A DNA stretch of 9,433 nt from Actinomycetota bacterium (lineage in GTDB: Bacteria > Actinomycetota > Acidimicrobiia > Acidimicrobiales > BP-101). A model generated the notes under the pieces. The model saw only the letters and a list, made by a program, of their open reading frames with translations, was not told where the DNA came from and did no database searches. Within the stretch, counting starts at the first letter, position 1. Every line of letters starts with the position of its first letter. The stretch is from contig JAUTXA010000001.1 of the NCBI GenBank assembly GCA_030838265.1, forward strand, positions 1 to 9,433. The letters run 5' to 3'. The position numbers and the translations under genes are program-made. Of this stretch, positions 1-4,769 are shown one piece after another.

Positions 1-37
1 CAAACGGCAGCCAGGTGGGAGCGTTGACGATCCGCAT
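1..37 (-). CDS. Possible 5' end of a gene downstream of surE (partial)
   Basis: Just after the surE stop, an ATG at 37-35 opens a minus-strand frame that stays open to the window edge (12 codons, reading MRIVNAPTWLPF). The sequence before it is AGGAGG followed by a single C, so the Shine-Dalgarno sequence overlaps the surE TAG stop but lies unusually close to the ATG. Either this is a tightly coupled third gene of the surE operon or the true start is elsewhere. The fragment is too short for me to recognise a family. Confidence 0.3.
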   Translation of the reverse strand, partial: MRIVNAPTWLPF

Positions 38-57
38 GCCTCCTATCGTACGGAGGC
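38..57 (-). promoter_or_regulatory. Hairpin at the surE stop that would hide a Shine-Dalgarno sequence
   Basis: On the minus-strand RNA, GCCUCC (57-52) can pair with GGAGGC (43-38) across an 8-nt loop. The surE stop codon (45-43) lies at the loop/stem boundary. The right arm contains the GGAGG that precedes the ATG at 37. A ribosome finishing surE would melt the stem and free the ribosome site, which is the usual layout for translational coupling. The pairing is seen directly; the function is inferred. Confidence 0.3.
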
Positions 58-858
58 CTCCCCGCCAAGGCGCGCACGCACCCCCGCGGCCACCAGGCTG
101 ACGACCTCGTCCTCGCCCCCCGCCCGGGTGATGCCGGTGAGGGCGGTCACTGCCACATAGCCGGCTTCAACCAGCGAAGTGTCGGTGTCGGGTTCGAGCT
201 CGAGCCCGGTGGCCCGCAGCTCGAGCTGCAGGTGGCTGTCGGTGCGACCGGCGAGGGCCATGCGAACGGTGCCGAAGGGCGCCAGCCGGGCCGCCCGGAT
301 GCCGGCCAGCTCGTCGAGGGGACGGCTCGGCACATTGACGTTGAGCACGGTCTTGGCCGGCGCCGCGGCCAGCCACTCGAGGCAGGTCACGGCGATGGCG
401 GCCGCCGTCTCGAAGTGGGGGTCGAGCCCGGTGCCGGCGCTGACGGCGAGACCCGAGATCCCGAAGTTGGCGGCGGTCAGCGCCGCCCCCACCGTCCCCG
501 AGTGGAGCACCGATCGACCGGTGTTGTGACCTGGGTTGATCCCCGAGGCCACCAGGTCGGGCTCGGGGCCGAAGGCTCCGAGGCGCGAGGCCATGACGGC
601 GAGGGCCGGAGGGCCGGCCACGCCATAGGCGGGGACACCGTCAAGGCCCTCGAGGTCGTAGGCGATCACCTCGATGCCGGCTTGGTAGTCAGCGGTGCCG
701 AAGCCGGCGCCCGTCCCGCTGCGATCGTCAAGAGGAGCCGCGACCACGACGTCGTGGCCGGCCGCGACGAGGTGCCGGGCCAGGGCGGCGAGGCCGGGAG
801 CATGGACCCCGTCGTCGTTGGTGACGAGGACGCGGGGGCGACTGGTCGCCACCGGCAC
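43..858 (-). CDS. surE: SurE: 5'/3'-nucleotidase (survival protein E)
   Basis: SurE proteins are cytoplasmic, divalent-metal-dependent phosphatases that remove phosphate from nucleoside 5'- or 3'-monophosphates. The N-terminal metal-binding signature VLVTNDDGVHAPG is intact (about residues 10-22 from the chosen start). It is followed by the SGTGAG segment, the SGINPGHN loop (about 105-112) and HSGTVGAA (about 120-127), all in family order; the 271-aa length is typical. The frame extends back to an ATG at 906, but that would overlap the upstream gene by 46 bp. GTG codons at 858 and 852 put the start close to the TNDDG signature as in other SurE proteins, and 858 leaves just 2 bp after the upstream stop. 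AAGAGG lies some distance upstream, so the exact GTG is uncertain. Where many SurE proteins read GTPADCV this one reads GPPALAV, a divergence outside the metal site. It is co-transcribed with the 97-aa gene. Confidence 0.93.
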   Translation of the reverse strand: MPVATSRPRVLVTNDDGVHAPGLAALARHLVAAGHDVVVAAPLDDRSGTGAGFGTADYQAGIEVIAYDLEGLDGVPAYGVAGPPALAVMASRLGAFGPEPDLVASGINPGHNTGRSVLHSGTVGAALTAANFGISGLAVSAGTGLDPHFETAAAIAVTCLEWLAAAPAKTVLNVNVPSRPLDELAGIRAARLAPFGTVRMALAGRTDSHLQLELRATGLELEPDTDTSLVEAGYVAVTALTGITRAGGEDEVVSLVAAGVRARLGGEASVR

Positions 859-860
859 GG

Positions 861-1154
861 TCAGGCTTGGGTGTCCTCTTCCTCGTCGGGGATGCCGAGA
901 TCCCACTCGAGGACGAGGTTCTCTCGCTCGGCGTCGCGCACCACGCGCTCGCGGTTGCGACGGAACTGCGGGTCATGGGGAGGAAGCAGGACCAGACGGG
1001 CCTGGGCCCGCTGGCGGAACTCCTCGATCACGGAACGGTCGCCGAACTGCGAGTCGACCTCCCAGTGGGGCGCCACGGGGCCGAGGTAGACGATGCGCAC
1101 GTGGCCGCGGGGCGGCTGCCGCTCGGCGGCGACCTCTTCGGGCGACTGCGACAT
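861..1154 (-). CDS. Conserved-looking 97-aa protein of unknown function upstream of surE
   Basis: I do not recognise this family. The 97-residue product has no signal peptide, membrane segment or cysteine. It contains a short hydrophobic strand (HVRIVYLGPVAPHWEV, about residues 18-33), a strand ending LVLLPPHDPQF (about 54-64), a very basic helix (RRNRERVVRDAER, 65-77) and an acidic tail (PDEEEDT). It is therefore probably a small soluble alpha/beta protein. The start is well supported: AAGGAG lies 7 nt before the ATG. It is the first gene of the surE operon, ending 2 bp before the preferred surE start, and it diverges from the whiB-family gene. The operon position hints at a link to nucleotide metabolism, but that is only context. 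Confidence 0.75.
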   Translation of the reverse strand: MSQSPEEVAAERQPPRGHVRIVYLGPVAPHWEVDSQFGDRSVIEEFRQRAQARLVLLPPHDPQFRRNRERVVRDAERENLVLEWDLGIPDEEEDTQA

Positions 1155-1201
1155 CGTTCAGCTCCTTCACAGATTTGGCAGAGGGGCCAGGCTACTCGCA
1201 G

Positions 1202-1231
1202 GCTATGAGCGACCTGAAAAAGTTGGGTCAA
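1202..1231 (-). promoter_or_regulatory. Candidate sigma-70-type promoter for the 97-aa gene/surE operon
   Basis: Reading the minus strand, TTGACC (1231-1226) matches a -35 box. CATAGC (1207-1202), 18 bp downstream, is a partial -10 match, with TAGCCT overlapping it slightly further on. Transcription would start near 1195 and give a leader of about 40 nt containing the AAGGAG site. The match is modest and unverified. Confidence 0.3.
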
Positions 1232-1264
1232 TCCGTCGGAGTGGTTGCCGACGTACAGAACGTG

Positions 1265-1290
1265 GGAACCATTTCGCCGGGCGGAGCGTC
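1265..1290 (+). promoter_or_regulatory. Candidate ECF-sigma-type promoter for the whiB-family gene
   Basis: GGAAC (1265-1269) is followed after 17 bp by CGTC (1287-1290). This is the pattern recognised by many actinobacterial ECF sigma factors of the SigE/SigH group (GGAAC, 16-18 bp, CGTC/CGTT). Transcription would begin near 1297-1300, leaving a short leader that still includes GGAGG (1304-1308) ahead of the ATG at 1313. Position, orientation and spacing fit; the short motif could arise by chance in GC-rich DNA. Confidence 0.35.
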
Positions 1291-1312
1291 AGAAGTACCG
1301 AACGGAGGACGG

Positions 1313-1567
1313 ATGGACACAGCATGGATGGCTGAGGGGAAGTGCCGGGACGTCGATCCCAGCGTCTTCTTCCCCAGCGACGGAGTGGGCGTCGAGATCG
1401 CCCGCCGGCTGTGTGCCGAGTGCCCCGCCAAGGCTCCATGCCTCGAGTACGCCCTCGCCAACCGCATCGACCACGGCGTGTGGGGCGGCGAATCCGAGCG
1501 TGAGCGGCGCCGCATCGCCCGCCGTCGCCGCGTGACGCCCCTGCCGCTGCCCCGCGAGCGGCTCTAG
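1313..1567 (+). CDS. WhiB-family iron-sulfur transcriptional regulator (84 aa)
   Basis: WhiB-like (Wbl) proteins carry a 4Fe-4S cluster, usually bind the primary sigma factor and tune transcription in response to redox state, nitric oxide or development. The four cluster ligands are present as C11-x22-C34-x2-C37-x5-C43, followed by the turn GVWGG (55-59) and the basic C-terminal stretch SERERRRIARRRR that contacts DNA in this family. The chosen ATG has GGAGG 4 nt upstream and gives the usual Wbl length of about 85 residues. An in-frame ATG at 1205 would add 36 non-Wbl-like residues and has no ribosome site. Its N-terminus and FFPSDGVGVEIARRL spacer do not match WhiB1, WhiB3 or WhiB4 as I remember them, so I give no subfamily. 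It diverges from the 97-aa/surE operon. Its stop codon overlaps the stop of the convergent tatA gene. Confidence 0.93.
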   Translation: MDTAWMAEGKCRDVDPSVFFPSDGVGVEIARRLCAECPAKAPCLEYALANRIDHGVWGGESERERRRIARRRRVTPLPLPRERL

Positions 1568-1758
1568 CTGTTGGTCGGGGTCTCCTTGGGAGACTCCTTG
1601 GGCGCCTCTTCCGGCCCGTCCTTGTGCCCCTCGCTGACGCCGTCCTTGAACTCCTTGGACGCCTGGCCCAGCGATCGGGCCAGCTTCGGCAGTCGAGAGC
1701 CCCCGAAGACGAGGAGCACGATCACCAGGATGATGATGAGCTCCGGGGTACCGATCAT
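1564..1758 (-). CDS. tatA: TatA: twin-arginine translocase pore subunit (64 aa)
   Basis: TatA oligomerises in the cytoplasmic membrane to form the passage for folded, twin-arginine-tagged proteins delivered by TatC. The product shows the family plan: a very short N-terminus, a transmembrane helix (PELIIILVIVLLVF, about 5-18), the FGG hinge (18-20), an amphipathic helix (SRLPKLARSLGQASKEFKDG, about 21-40) and a short charged tail with a PKESPKETP repeat. AAGGAG stands 7 nt before the ATG and lies inside the end of the preceding LLM gene, whose stop is only 3 bp away, so the two are probably co-transcribed and translationally coupled. No tatC is present in the window. TatA and TatB/TatE paralogs are hard to separate, but the FG motif and short tail favour TatA. 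Confidence 0.92.
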   Translation of the reverse strand: MIGTPELIIILVIVLLVFGGSRLPKLARSLGQASKEFKDGVSEGHKDGPEEAPKESPKETPTNS

Positions 1759-1761
1759 GTG

Positions 1762-2757
1762 TCACTCCTTGGGCAGCGCGGCGGCCACCAGGTCGAGGTC
1801 GTCGAGTGTCGTTACGGCAAAGGGTACTGCTCCGAGGTTGGCAATCACGGTCGACACGCCGAGGGCGGACCAGGCCGAGAGTTGCTCGCCGACCTGGTCG
1901 ACCGTGCCCACCAGCCGGCCCTGGCGCCACGTCTCGAGCCCCTCGGTCGGGGCCGTGCCGGCCGGCGCCTGCTCACGGAAGCGCTGGTAGCGGCGGGCCA
2001 CGTCGGCCTCGTCCTCGCCGACGAGAGCGGTGAGGCCGACCGAGAGGTCGACGGTCGCCGGGTCTCGACCAGCCCGCTCGCAGGCCCGGTGCAAGACACC
2101 AAGGCGCTCGCCGTAGTCCTCGGTCGTGATGGCCCACACCGTGTTCCACCCATCAGCGTGGCCGGCGACCACCTCGAGCAGCCGATCGCCCCGTCCGCCG
2201 ACCCAGAGCGGCGGGGCCGGAGTCTGCACCGGGCCCGGGTTGGCGCGCGCCCCGGCAACGTGGTGGTGCTGGCCGGTGAAGGTGACGGGGCCGTCGTTGG
2301 TCATGACGGCGCGCACGATGTCGAGCGTCTCGGCCAGGATGTCGAGCCGGGCGCGGGGCGAGAGGAACGGGATGCCGGCGGCTTCGAACTCGGGCTCGAA
2401 CCAGCCCGCGCCGAGGCCGGCCACCAGGCGACCGCCGCTGACCCGGTCGAGGCCGGCGAGCTGCTTGGCCAAGACGGCGGGAGGGCGGAAGGGGGCGCAG
2501 AGCACGAGGGTCCCGAGACGCACTCGGTCGGTGAGCCGGCTGAGGGCGGCGAGGGCGGCGATGGGCTCGAGAGCGTCGTGGTCACCGGGCGCGCCGCCGT
2601 ACTTCTCGATCGACAGGAAGAGGTGGTCAGCCAGCCACACCGACCCAAAGCCGAGCGCCTCAGCTCGCCGGGCCCACTCCACGGTGGCCGCCCAGCTCAG
2701 CCCGTCGGCACCGGGGATCGAGTAGCCGAACTGGGGCAACGCCAAGCCGAGATCCAT
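1762..2757 (-). CDS. LLM-class (probably F420-dependent) flavin/deazaflavin oxidoreductase
   Basis: This is a cytoplasmic luciferase-like TIM-barrel oxidoreductase that probably uses coenzyme F420 (FMN is the alternative); the substrate cannot be read from sequence. Family landmarks appear in order: GLALPQFG (about 4-11), ARRAEALGFGSVWLADHLF (about 29-47), LTDRVRLGTLVL (75-86), the AKQLAGLDRVSGGRLVAGLGAGW stretch (about 97-119) with EPEFEAAGIPF after it, and PPLWVGGRGDRLLEVVAGHADGWN (about 182-205). The 331-aa length is normal for the F420 subgroup. The ATG has no Shine-Dalgarno sequence but a TACTGT box ends 8 nt before it, which suggests a leaderless mRNA. It is the first gene of a pair with tatA and diverges from ftcD across 21 bp. 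The link between an oxidoreductase and Tat export is positional only. Confidence 0.92.
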   Translation of the reverse strand: MDLGLALPQFGYSIPGADGLSWAATVEWARRAEALGFGSVWLADHLFLSIEKYGGAPGDHDALEPIAALAALSRLTDRVRLGTLVLCAPFRPPAVLAKQLAGLDRVSGGRLVAGLGAGWFEPEFEAAGIPFLSPRARLDILAETLDIVRAVMTNDGPVTFTGQHHHVAGARANPGPVQTPAPPLWVGGRGDRLLEVVAGHADGWNTVWAITTEDYGERLGVLHRACERAGRDPATVDLSVGLTALVGEDEADVARRYQRFREQAPAGTAPTEGLETWRQGRLVGTVDQVGEQLSAWSALGVSTVIANLGAVPFAVTTLDDLDLVAAALPKE

Positions 2758-2775
2758 CGCGTGCGACAGTACGCG
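2758..2775. promoter_or_regulatory. Inverted repeat in the LLM/ftcD divergent gap (candidate operator)
   Basis: CGCGT (2758-2762) and ACGCG (2771-2775) form a 5-bp dyad with an 8-bp centre, filling most of the 21 bp between the two divergent start codons. On the minus strand it contains TACTGT (2771-2766), a good match to a -10 box placed 8 nt before the LLM ATG, which fits leaderless transcription. A regulator bound here would affect both genes. The dyad is visible; operator function is inferred. Confidence 0.35.
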
Positions 2776-2778
2776 TCA

Positions 2779-3630
2779 GTGCTCGAGTGCGTGATCAACA
2801 TCAGCGAGGGCCGAGACGCCGCCGTGCTGGCCGCTCTGGCCGACGACGCGTCGGCCGCCCTGCTCGACGTTCACACCGACCCCGGTCACAACCGCTCGGT
2901 CTTCACCCTCGCCGGCGTCGATGTCGAGGCGGCCGCTCGCGCTCTGACCGCGACGGCCGTAGCCCGGCTCGATCTCGGTCGCCATCACGGCGTGCACCCC
3001 CGGATCGGGGTGGTCGACGTGATCCCCTTCGTCCCCCTGGCCGGCTCGTCGCTCGACGATGCCGTCGCCGCCCGCGATCGGTTCGCGGCGTGGGCCGCCG
3101 CCGAGCTCGCCCTGCCCTGCTTCCTCTACGGCCCGGGGCGGGCGTTGCCCGAGGTGCGGCGGCGGGCCTTTGTCGACCTGTCGCCTGACGTGGGCCCGGC
3201 CACTCCCCACCCGACCGCCGGCGCGTCGGCGGTGGGGGCCCGTCCTGTCCTGGTCGCCTACAACCTTTGGCTGGAGCCAGCCGATGTCGCCGTGGCCCGG
3301 TCGATCGCCGCCGAGCTGCGGAGCCCCGACGTGCGAGCGTTGGGCTTGACGGTCGGCGACGGGGTGCAGGTGTCGTTGAACCTGGTCAACCCCGAACGAT
3401 TCGGCCCCGCCGCTGCGTTCGATGCCGTCGCCAGCCGATCTGCGATCGCCCGGGCCGAACTGGTGGGTTTGCTGCCCGCCAGCGTGCTGGCTGGGATCCC
3501 TGAAGCCCGGTGGCACCAGCTCGACGTCGAGCCATCACGAACGATTGAGGCCCGCCTGGAGCAGGCGGGCCTCAATGGGGGAAGTGGGGGCGGAGCAGCC
3601 GGCGGGTCGTGGAACGCCGGCGACTCCTGA
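2779..3630 (+). CDS. ftcD: Glutamate formiminotransferase (stand-alone FtcD)
   Basis: The enzyme transfers the formimino group of N-formimino-L-glutamate to tetrahydrofolate, giving 5-formimino-THF and glutamate, and thus links histidine breakdown to one-carbon metabolism. The protein (283 aa) has the N-terminal subdomain signature LECVINISEGRD (2-13), LLDVHTDPGHNRSVFT (28-43) and the active-site stretch RHHGVHPRIGVVDVIPFVP (68-86) with its conserved histidines. PDVGPATPHPTAGASAVGARPVLVAYNLWL (136-165) marks the second subdomain, which ends with AELVGLLPASVL (226-237). There is no cyclodeaminase domain, as in bacterial single-function forms, and a loop present in animal enzymes is shortened. 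Start: GTG at 2779 fits the family N-terminus; GTG at 2761 is also in frame but would leave 3 bp to the divergent gene. No clear ribosome site is seen, so translation may be leaderless. The last 18 or so residues are a Gly/Ser-rich tail, probably non-essential, and overlap a hairpin at 3544-3576. Confidence 0.92.
   Translation: MLECVINISEGRDAAVLAALADDASAALLDVHTDPGHNRSVFTLAGVDVEAAARALTATAVARLDLGRHHGVHPRIGVVDVIPFVPLAGSSLDDAVAARDRFAAWAAAELALPCFLYGPGRALPEVRRRAFVDLSPDVGPATPHPTAGASAVGARPVLVAYNLWLEPADVAVARSIAAELRSPDVRALGLTVGDGVQVSLNLVNPERFGPAAAFDAVASRSAIARAELVGLLPASVLAGIPEARWHQLDVEPSRTIEARLEQAGLNGGSGGGAAGGSWNAGDS
3544..3576. terminator. Perfect 15-bp hairpin inside the 3' end of ftcD, candidate bidirectional terminator
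   Basis: ATTGAGGCCCGCCTG (3544-3558) is followed by a 3-nt loop GAG and its exact reverse complement (3562-3576). It lies 52 bp before the ftcD stop and 65 bp beyond the stop of the convergent whiB gene, so it is placed to end transcription of whiB and possibly ftcD. Neither strand has a real U-tract after the stem, but actinobacterial terminators often lack one. Because it is translated (EARLEQAGL), it might instead be a chance product of GC-rich coding sequence, though a perfect 15-bp arm argues against that. Confidence 0.55.
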
Positions 3631-3641
3631 ATCGAGTGGCA

Positions 3642-3923
3642 TCACGAGGCGGAAGCCGCACCCGCCCGACGGGCCAGAGCCCGAGCCCGACGCAGCCGCC
3701 GTCGCTCTCGCTCGCTGAGACCGCCCCAGATGCCGAACTTCTCGCCGTTGGCCAGCGCGTACTCGAGACAGTCCTCGCGCACGACACAGCCCCGGCAGAC
3801 CTCCTTGGCTTCGCGGGTCGACGCGCCCCGCTCGGGGAAGAAGAGGTCGGGATCGACCCCCATGCAGTTGGCCTGGTCCTGCCAGCCCCGCTCTTCCTCG
3901 TCCAAAGCCTCCATCAGTTCCAT
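3642..3923 (-). CDS. whiB: WhiB (WhiB2/WhmD-type) iron-sulfur regulator
   Basis: This 93-aa protein resembles Streptomyces WhiB and mycobacterial WhiB2/WhmD, which act with WhiA on sporulation septation and cell-division genes. It shows GWQDQANC, DPDLFFPERGASTREAK, the ligands C20-x22-C43-x2-C46-x5-C52, CLEYALANGEKFGIWGG (52-68) and a basic SERERRRLRRARALARR tail (70-86). The ATG at 3923 has GGGGAGGG about 7-10 nt upstream; a longer in-frame start at 3995 adds 24 residues unlike the family and has no such site. It converges on ftcD with 11 bp between stops and stands alone as a transcription unit, with a 263-bp region upstream. The C-terminal extension after the basic patch is Ala-rich. The subfamily is assigned from remembered family sequence, not a search. 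Confidence 0.94.
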   Translation of the reverse strand: MELMEALDEEERGWQDQANCMGVDPDLFFPERGASTREAKEVCRGCVVREDCLEYALANGEKFGIWGGLSERERRRLRRARALARRAGAASAS

Positions 3924-4088
3924 CGGTGGCCCTCCCCTCTTCGGCAATAGCACCGATGTAATTACAACAATGTGATGATTGCCTGTCTCAGGCATGAACG
4001 CAAGGGGGAACCTGAGAAATGGCCCGCCCGGGCCATATCCGCAGCCAGCCTCGAGACGCGCCGAAAGAGCCCTCCGTCCCCCCCTTTT
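3924..4088 (-). promoter_or_regulatory. Upstream (promoter) region of whiB, with AT-rich island
   Basis: The DNA before whiB includes the only clearly AT-rich patch in the area, around the palindrome GTAATTAC (3958-3965), 35-42 bp before the start codon. This is where a -10 region or regulator site would be expected, although no consensus -10/-35 pair is convincing. A small hairpin, TGCCTG-TCT-CAGGCA (3980-3994), lies just upstream. I saw no GACAC WhiA-type motif here. No protein-coding gene is supported between 3924 and 4186. Confidence 0.35.
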
Positions 4089-4141
4089 GCTAACTGGCGC
4101 GTAAATCGACGCGGAACCGGTCGATTTCCGCGCCAGTTAGC
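4089..4141. repeat. Large interrupted palindrome (arms 22 nt, one mismatch)
   Basis: GCTAACTGGCGCG (4089-4101) and its exact reverse complement (4129-4141) flank a second exact pair, AAATCGAC (4103-4110) and GTCGATTT (4120-4127), with one T/C mismatch per arm between them and a 9-nt loop GCGGAACCG. The stem lies 45 bp past the stop of the cyclic-nucleotide-binding gene and 165 bp upstream of whiB, both on the minus strand. It may be a terminator between them, but minus-strand RNA continues AAAAGGGG rather than with U's. An intergenic repeat unit or a dyad regulator site is equally possible. Confidence 0.7.
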
Positions 4142-4186
4142 ACAGGGCGAGCGCGACAGAACTGGGCGGCGCGCGGCCGCGGCGGG

Positions 4187-4612
4187 TTAGTAGCCGGGGG
4201 TGAGGTCGGCGGCGTGGAGCCGCCTGGCCATCCCGGCCAGGATCTTGCCGGCGATGGTCGGCACCTCGGCCAGCAGACCGAGGAACTCGCGCTGGCTGAT
4301 CACCAGCAGCTCGAGCGGCGTCGAGGCGATCACACTCGCATCCCGCGGCTGCGGGTCGAGCAGGGCCAGCTCACCGAAGTAGTCGCCGGGCCCGAGGGTG
4401 GTGACGATGCGTCCGTCACGATGGACGTCGGCCTTGCCGTCGATGACGACGTAGAACTCGTGGCCCCGCTCGCCTTCGGTCACGACCGCCTTGCCGGCGT
4501 CGATCTTGATGTCGTCGCCCGATTTGGCCAGGGCCTGCAGGTCCTTCTTCGAGCAGGCCCGGAACAGCGGGACCTCGCCCAGCCGCTGCAGGTACTCGTC
4601 CTTGCGTGCCAT
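4187..4612 (-). CDS. Stand-alone cyclic-nucleotide-binding domain protein (CRP-type sensor without HTH)
   Basis: The 141-aa protein is one cNMP-binding beta-roll with flanking helices and nothing else. The N-terminal helix carries LGEVPLFRACSKKDLQALA (about 11-29). VVTEGERGHEFYVVIDGKADV (about 43-63) is the early beta-roll, and GDYFGELALLDPQPRDASV (76-94) is the phosphate-binding cassette. The cassette Glu81 (FGE) and Arg90 (PRD) that hold the cyclic phosphate and ribose in CRP and protein kinase A are both kept, so ligand binding is plausible. The C-helix (about 112-134) is followed directly by the stop, so there is no DNA-binding domain and the protein cannot work like CRP by itself. It probably regulates a partner protein by contact. 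The ATG has only a G-rich stretch (GGGGGTAGG) upstream. It is preceded by a 157-bp gap with its own candidate promoter and is probably transcribed separately from the membrane protein. Confidence 0.88.
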   Translation of the reverse strand: MARKDEYLQRLGEVPLFRACSKKDLQALAKSGDDIKIDAGKAVVTEGERGHEFYVVIDGKADVHRDGRIVTTLGPGDYFGELALLDPQPRDASVIASTPLELLVISQREFLGLLAEVPTIAGKILAGMARRLHAADLTPGY

Positions 4613-4660
4613 TCGCCTACCCCCAAGATCTGTTCGGTGCCCCAGTTGGACTGCGCCTTC

Positions 4661-4671
4661 ACGCTATAGGT
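4661..4671 (-). promoter_or_regulatory. Candidate -10 box for the cNMP-binding protein gene
   Basis: The minus strand reads ACCTATAGCGT here. It contains TATAGC (4 of 6 consensus bases) and an overlapping TAGCGT, about 50 bp before the ATG at 4612. No convincing -35 box is visible, so this is only a weak promoter prediction. Confidence 0.25.
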
Positions 4672-4697
4672 CGCGTCCGGCGCCCCGCCACGCCGCC

Positions 4698-4729
4698 CCT
4701 GCTCTCTGCTCCCTGCTCCTGCTCTCTGC
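4698..4729. repeat. Short direct repeats, CCTGCTCTCTGC twice
   Basis: The 12-bp unit CCTGCTCTCTGC occurs at 4698-4709 and 4718-4729, a 20-bp period, with a degenerate CCCTGCTC copy between. The tract is a low-complexity purine/pyrimidine-biased run (GAGCAG on the minus strand). It directly abuts the inverted repeat at 4729-4761, and together they make up most of the intergenic gap. There are only two full copies and no spacers, so it is not a CRISPR array. Confidence 0.6.
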
Positions 4730-4761
4730 GCGTCAAACATGAAGGGTTGATGTTTCACGCG
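4729..4761. repeat. Inverted repeat between the membrane protein and cNMP-binding protein genes
   Basis: CGCGT-C-AAACAT (4729-4740) mirrors ATGTTT-C-ACGCG (4750-4761): 11 matched pairs, one C/C mismatch and a 9-nt loop. It begins 8 bp after the stop of the membrane-protein gene, the right place for a terminator, although no U-tract follows on the minus strand. It also lies roughly 60-90 bp upstream of the candidate -10 of the next gene, so an operator is possible. The A/T-rich AAACAT arms are unusual for this GC-rich DNA. Confidence 0.6.
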
Positions 4762-4769
4762 ACCGGGGC

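Noticed and set aside
859..906. ATG at 906 as the surE start
   Set aside because: It would overlap the upstream gene by 46 bp and add a basic, Pro-rich N-terminus (MGSRHPRRGRGHPS) not seen in SurE proteins.
232..1089. Plus-strand open frame opposite surE and the 97-aa gene
   Set aside because: It is antisense to SurE with its intact NDDG motif; the product is Gly/Arg/Glu-rich and has no family signature.
1205..1312. Longer start for the whiB-family protein at the ATG at 1205
   Set aside because: The extra 36 residues are not Wbl-like, the ATG lacks a ribosome site and overlaps the candidate promoter of the opposite operon; GGAGG precedes the ATG at 1313.
1624..2778. Upstream extension of the ftcD reading frame across the LLM gene
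   Set aside because: The first 385 codons are antisense to the LLM gene and are unlike any protein; FtcD family sequence begins at LECVINISEGRD.
3972..4190. Small plus-strand open frame of 72 codons in the whiB upstream region
   Set aside because: It runs through the large palindrome, ends at the cNMP-binding gene, and has no ribosome site or family resemblance.
4698..4761. Possible CRISPR array
   Set aside because: There are only two full 12-bp repeats with no regular unique spacers and no cas gene nearby.
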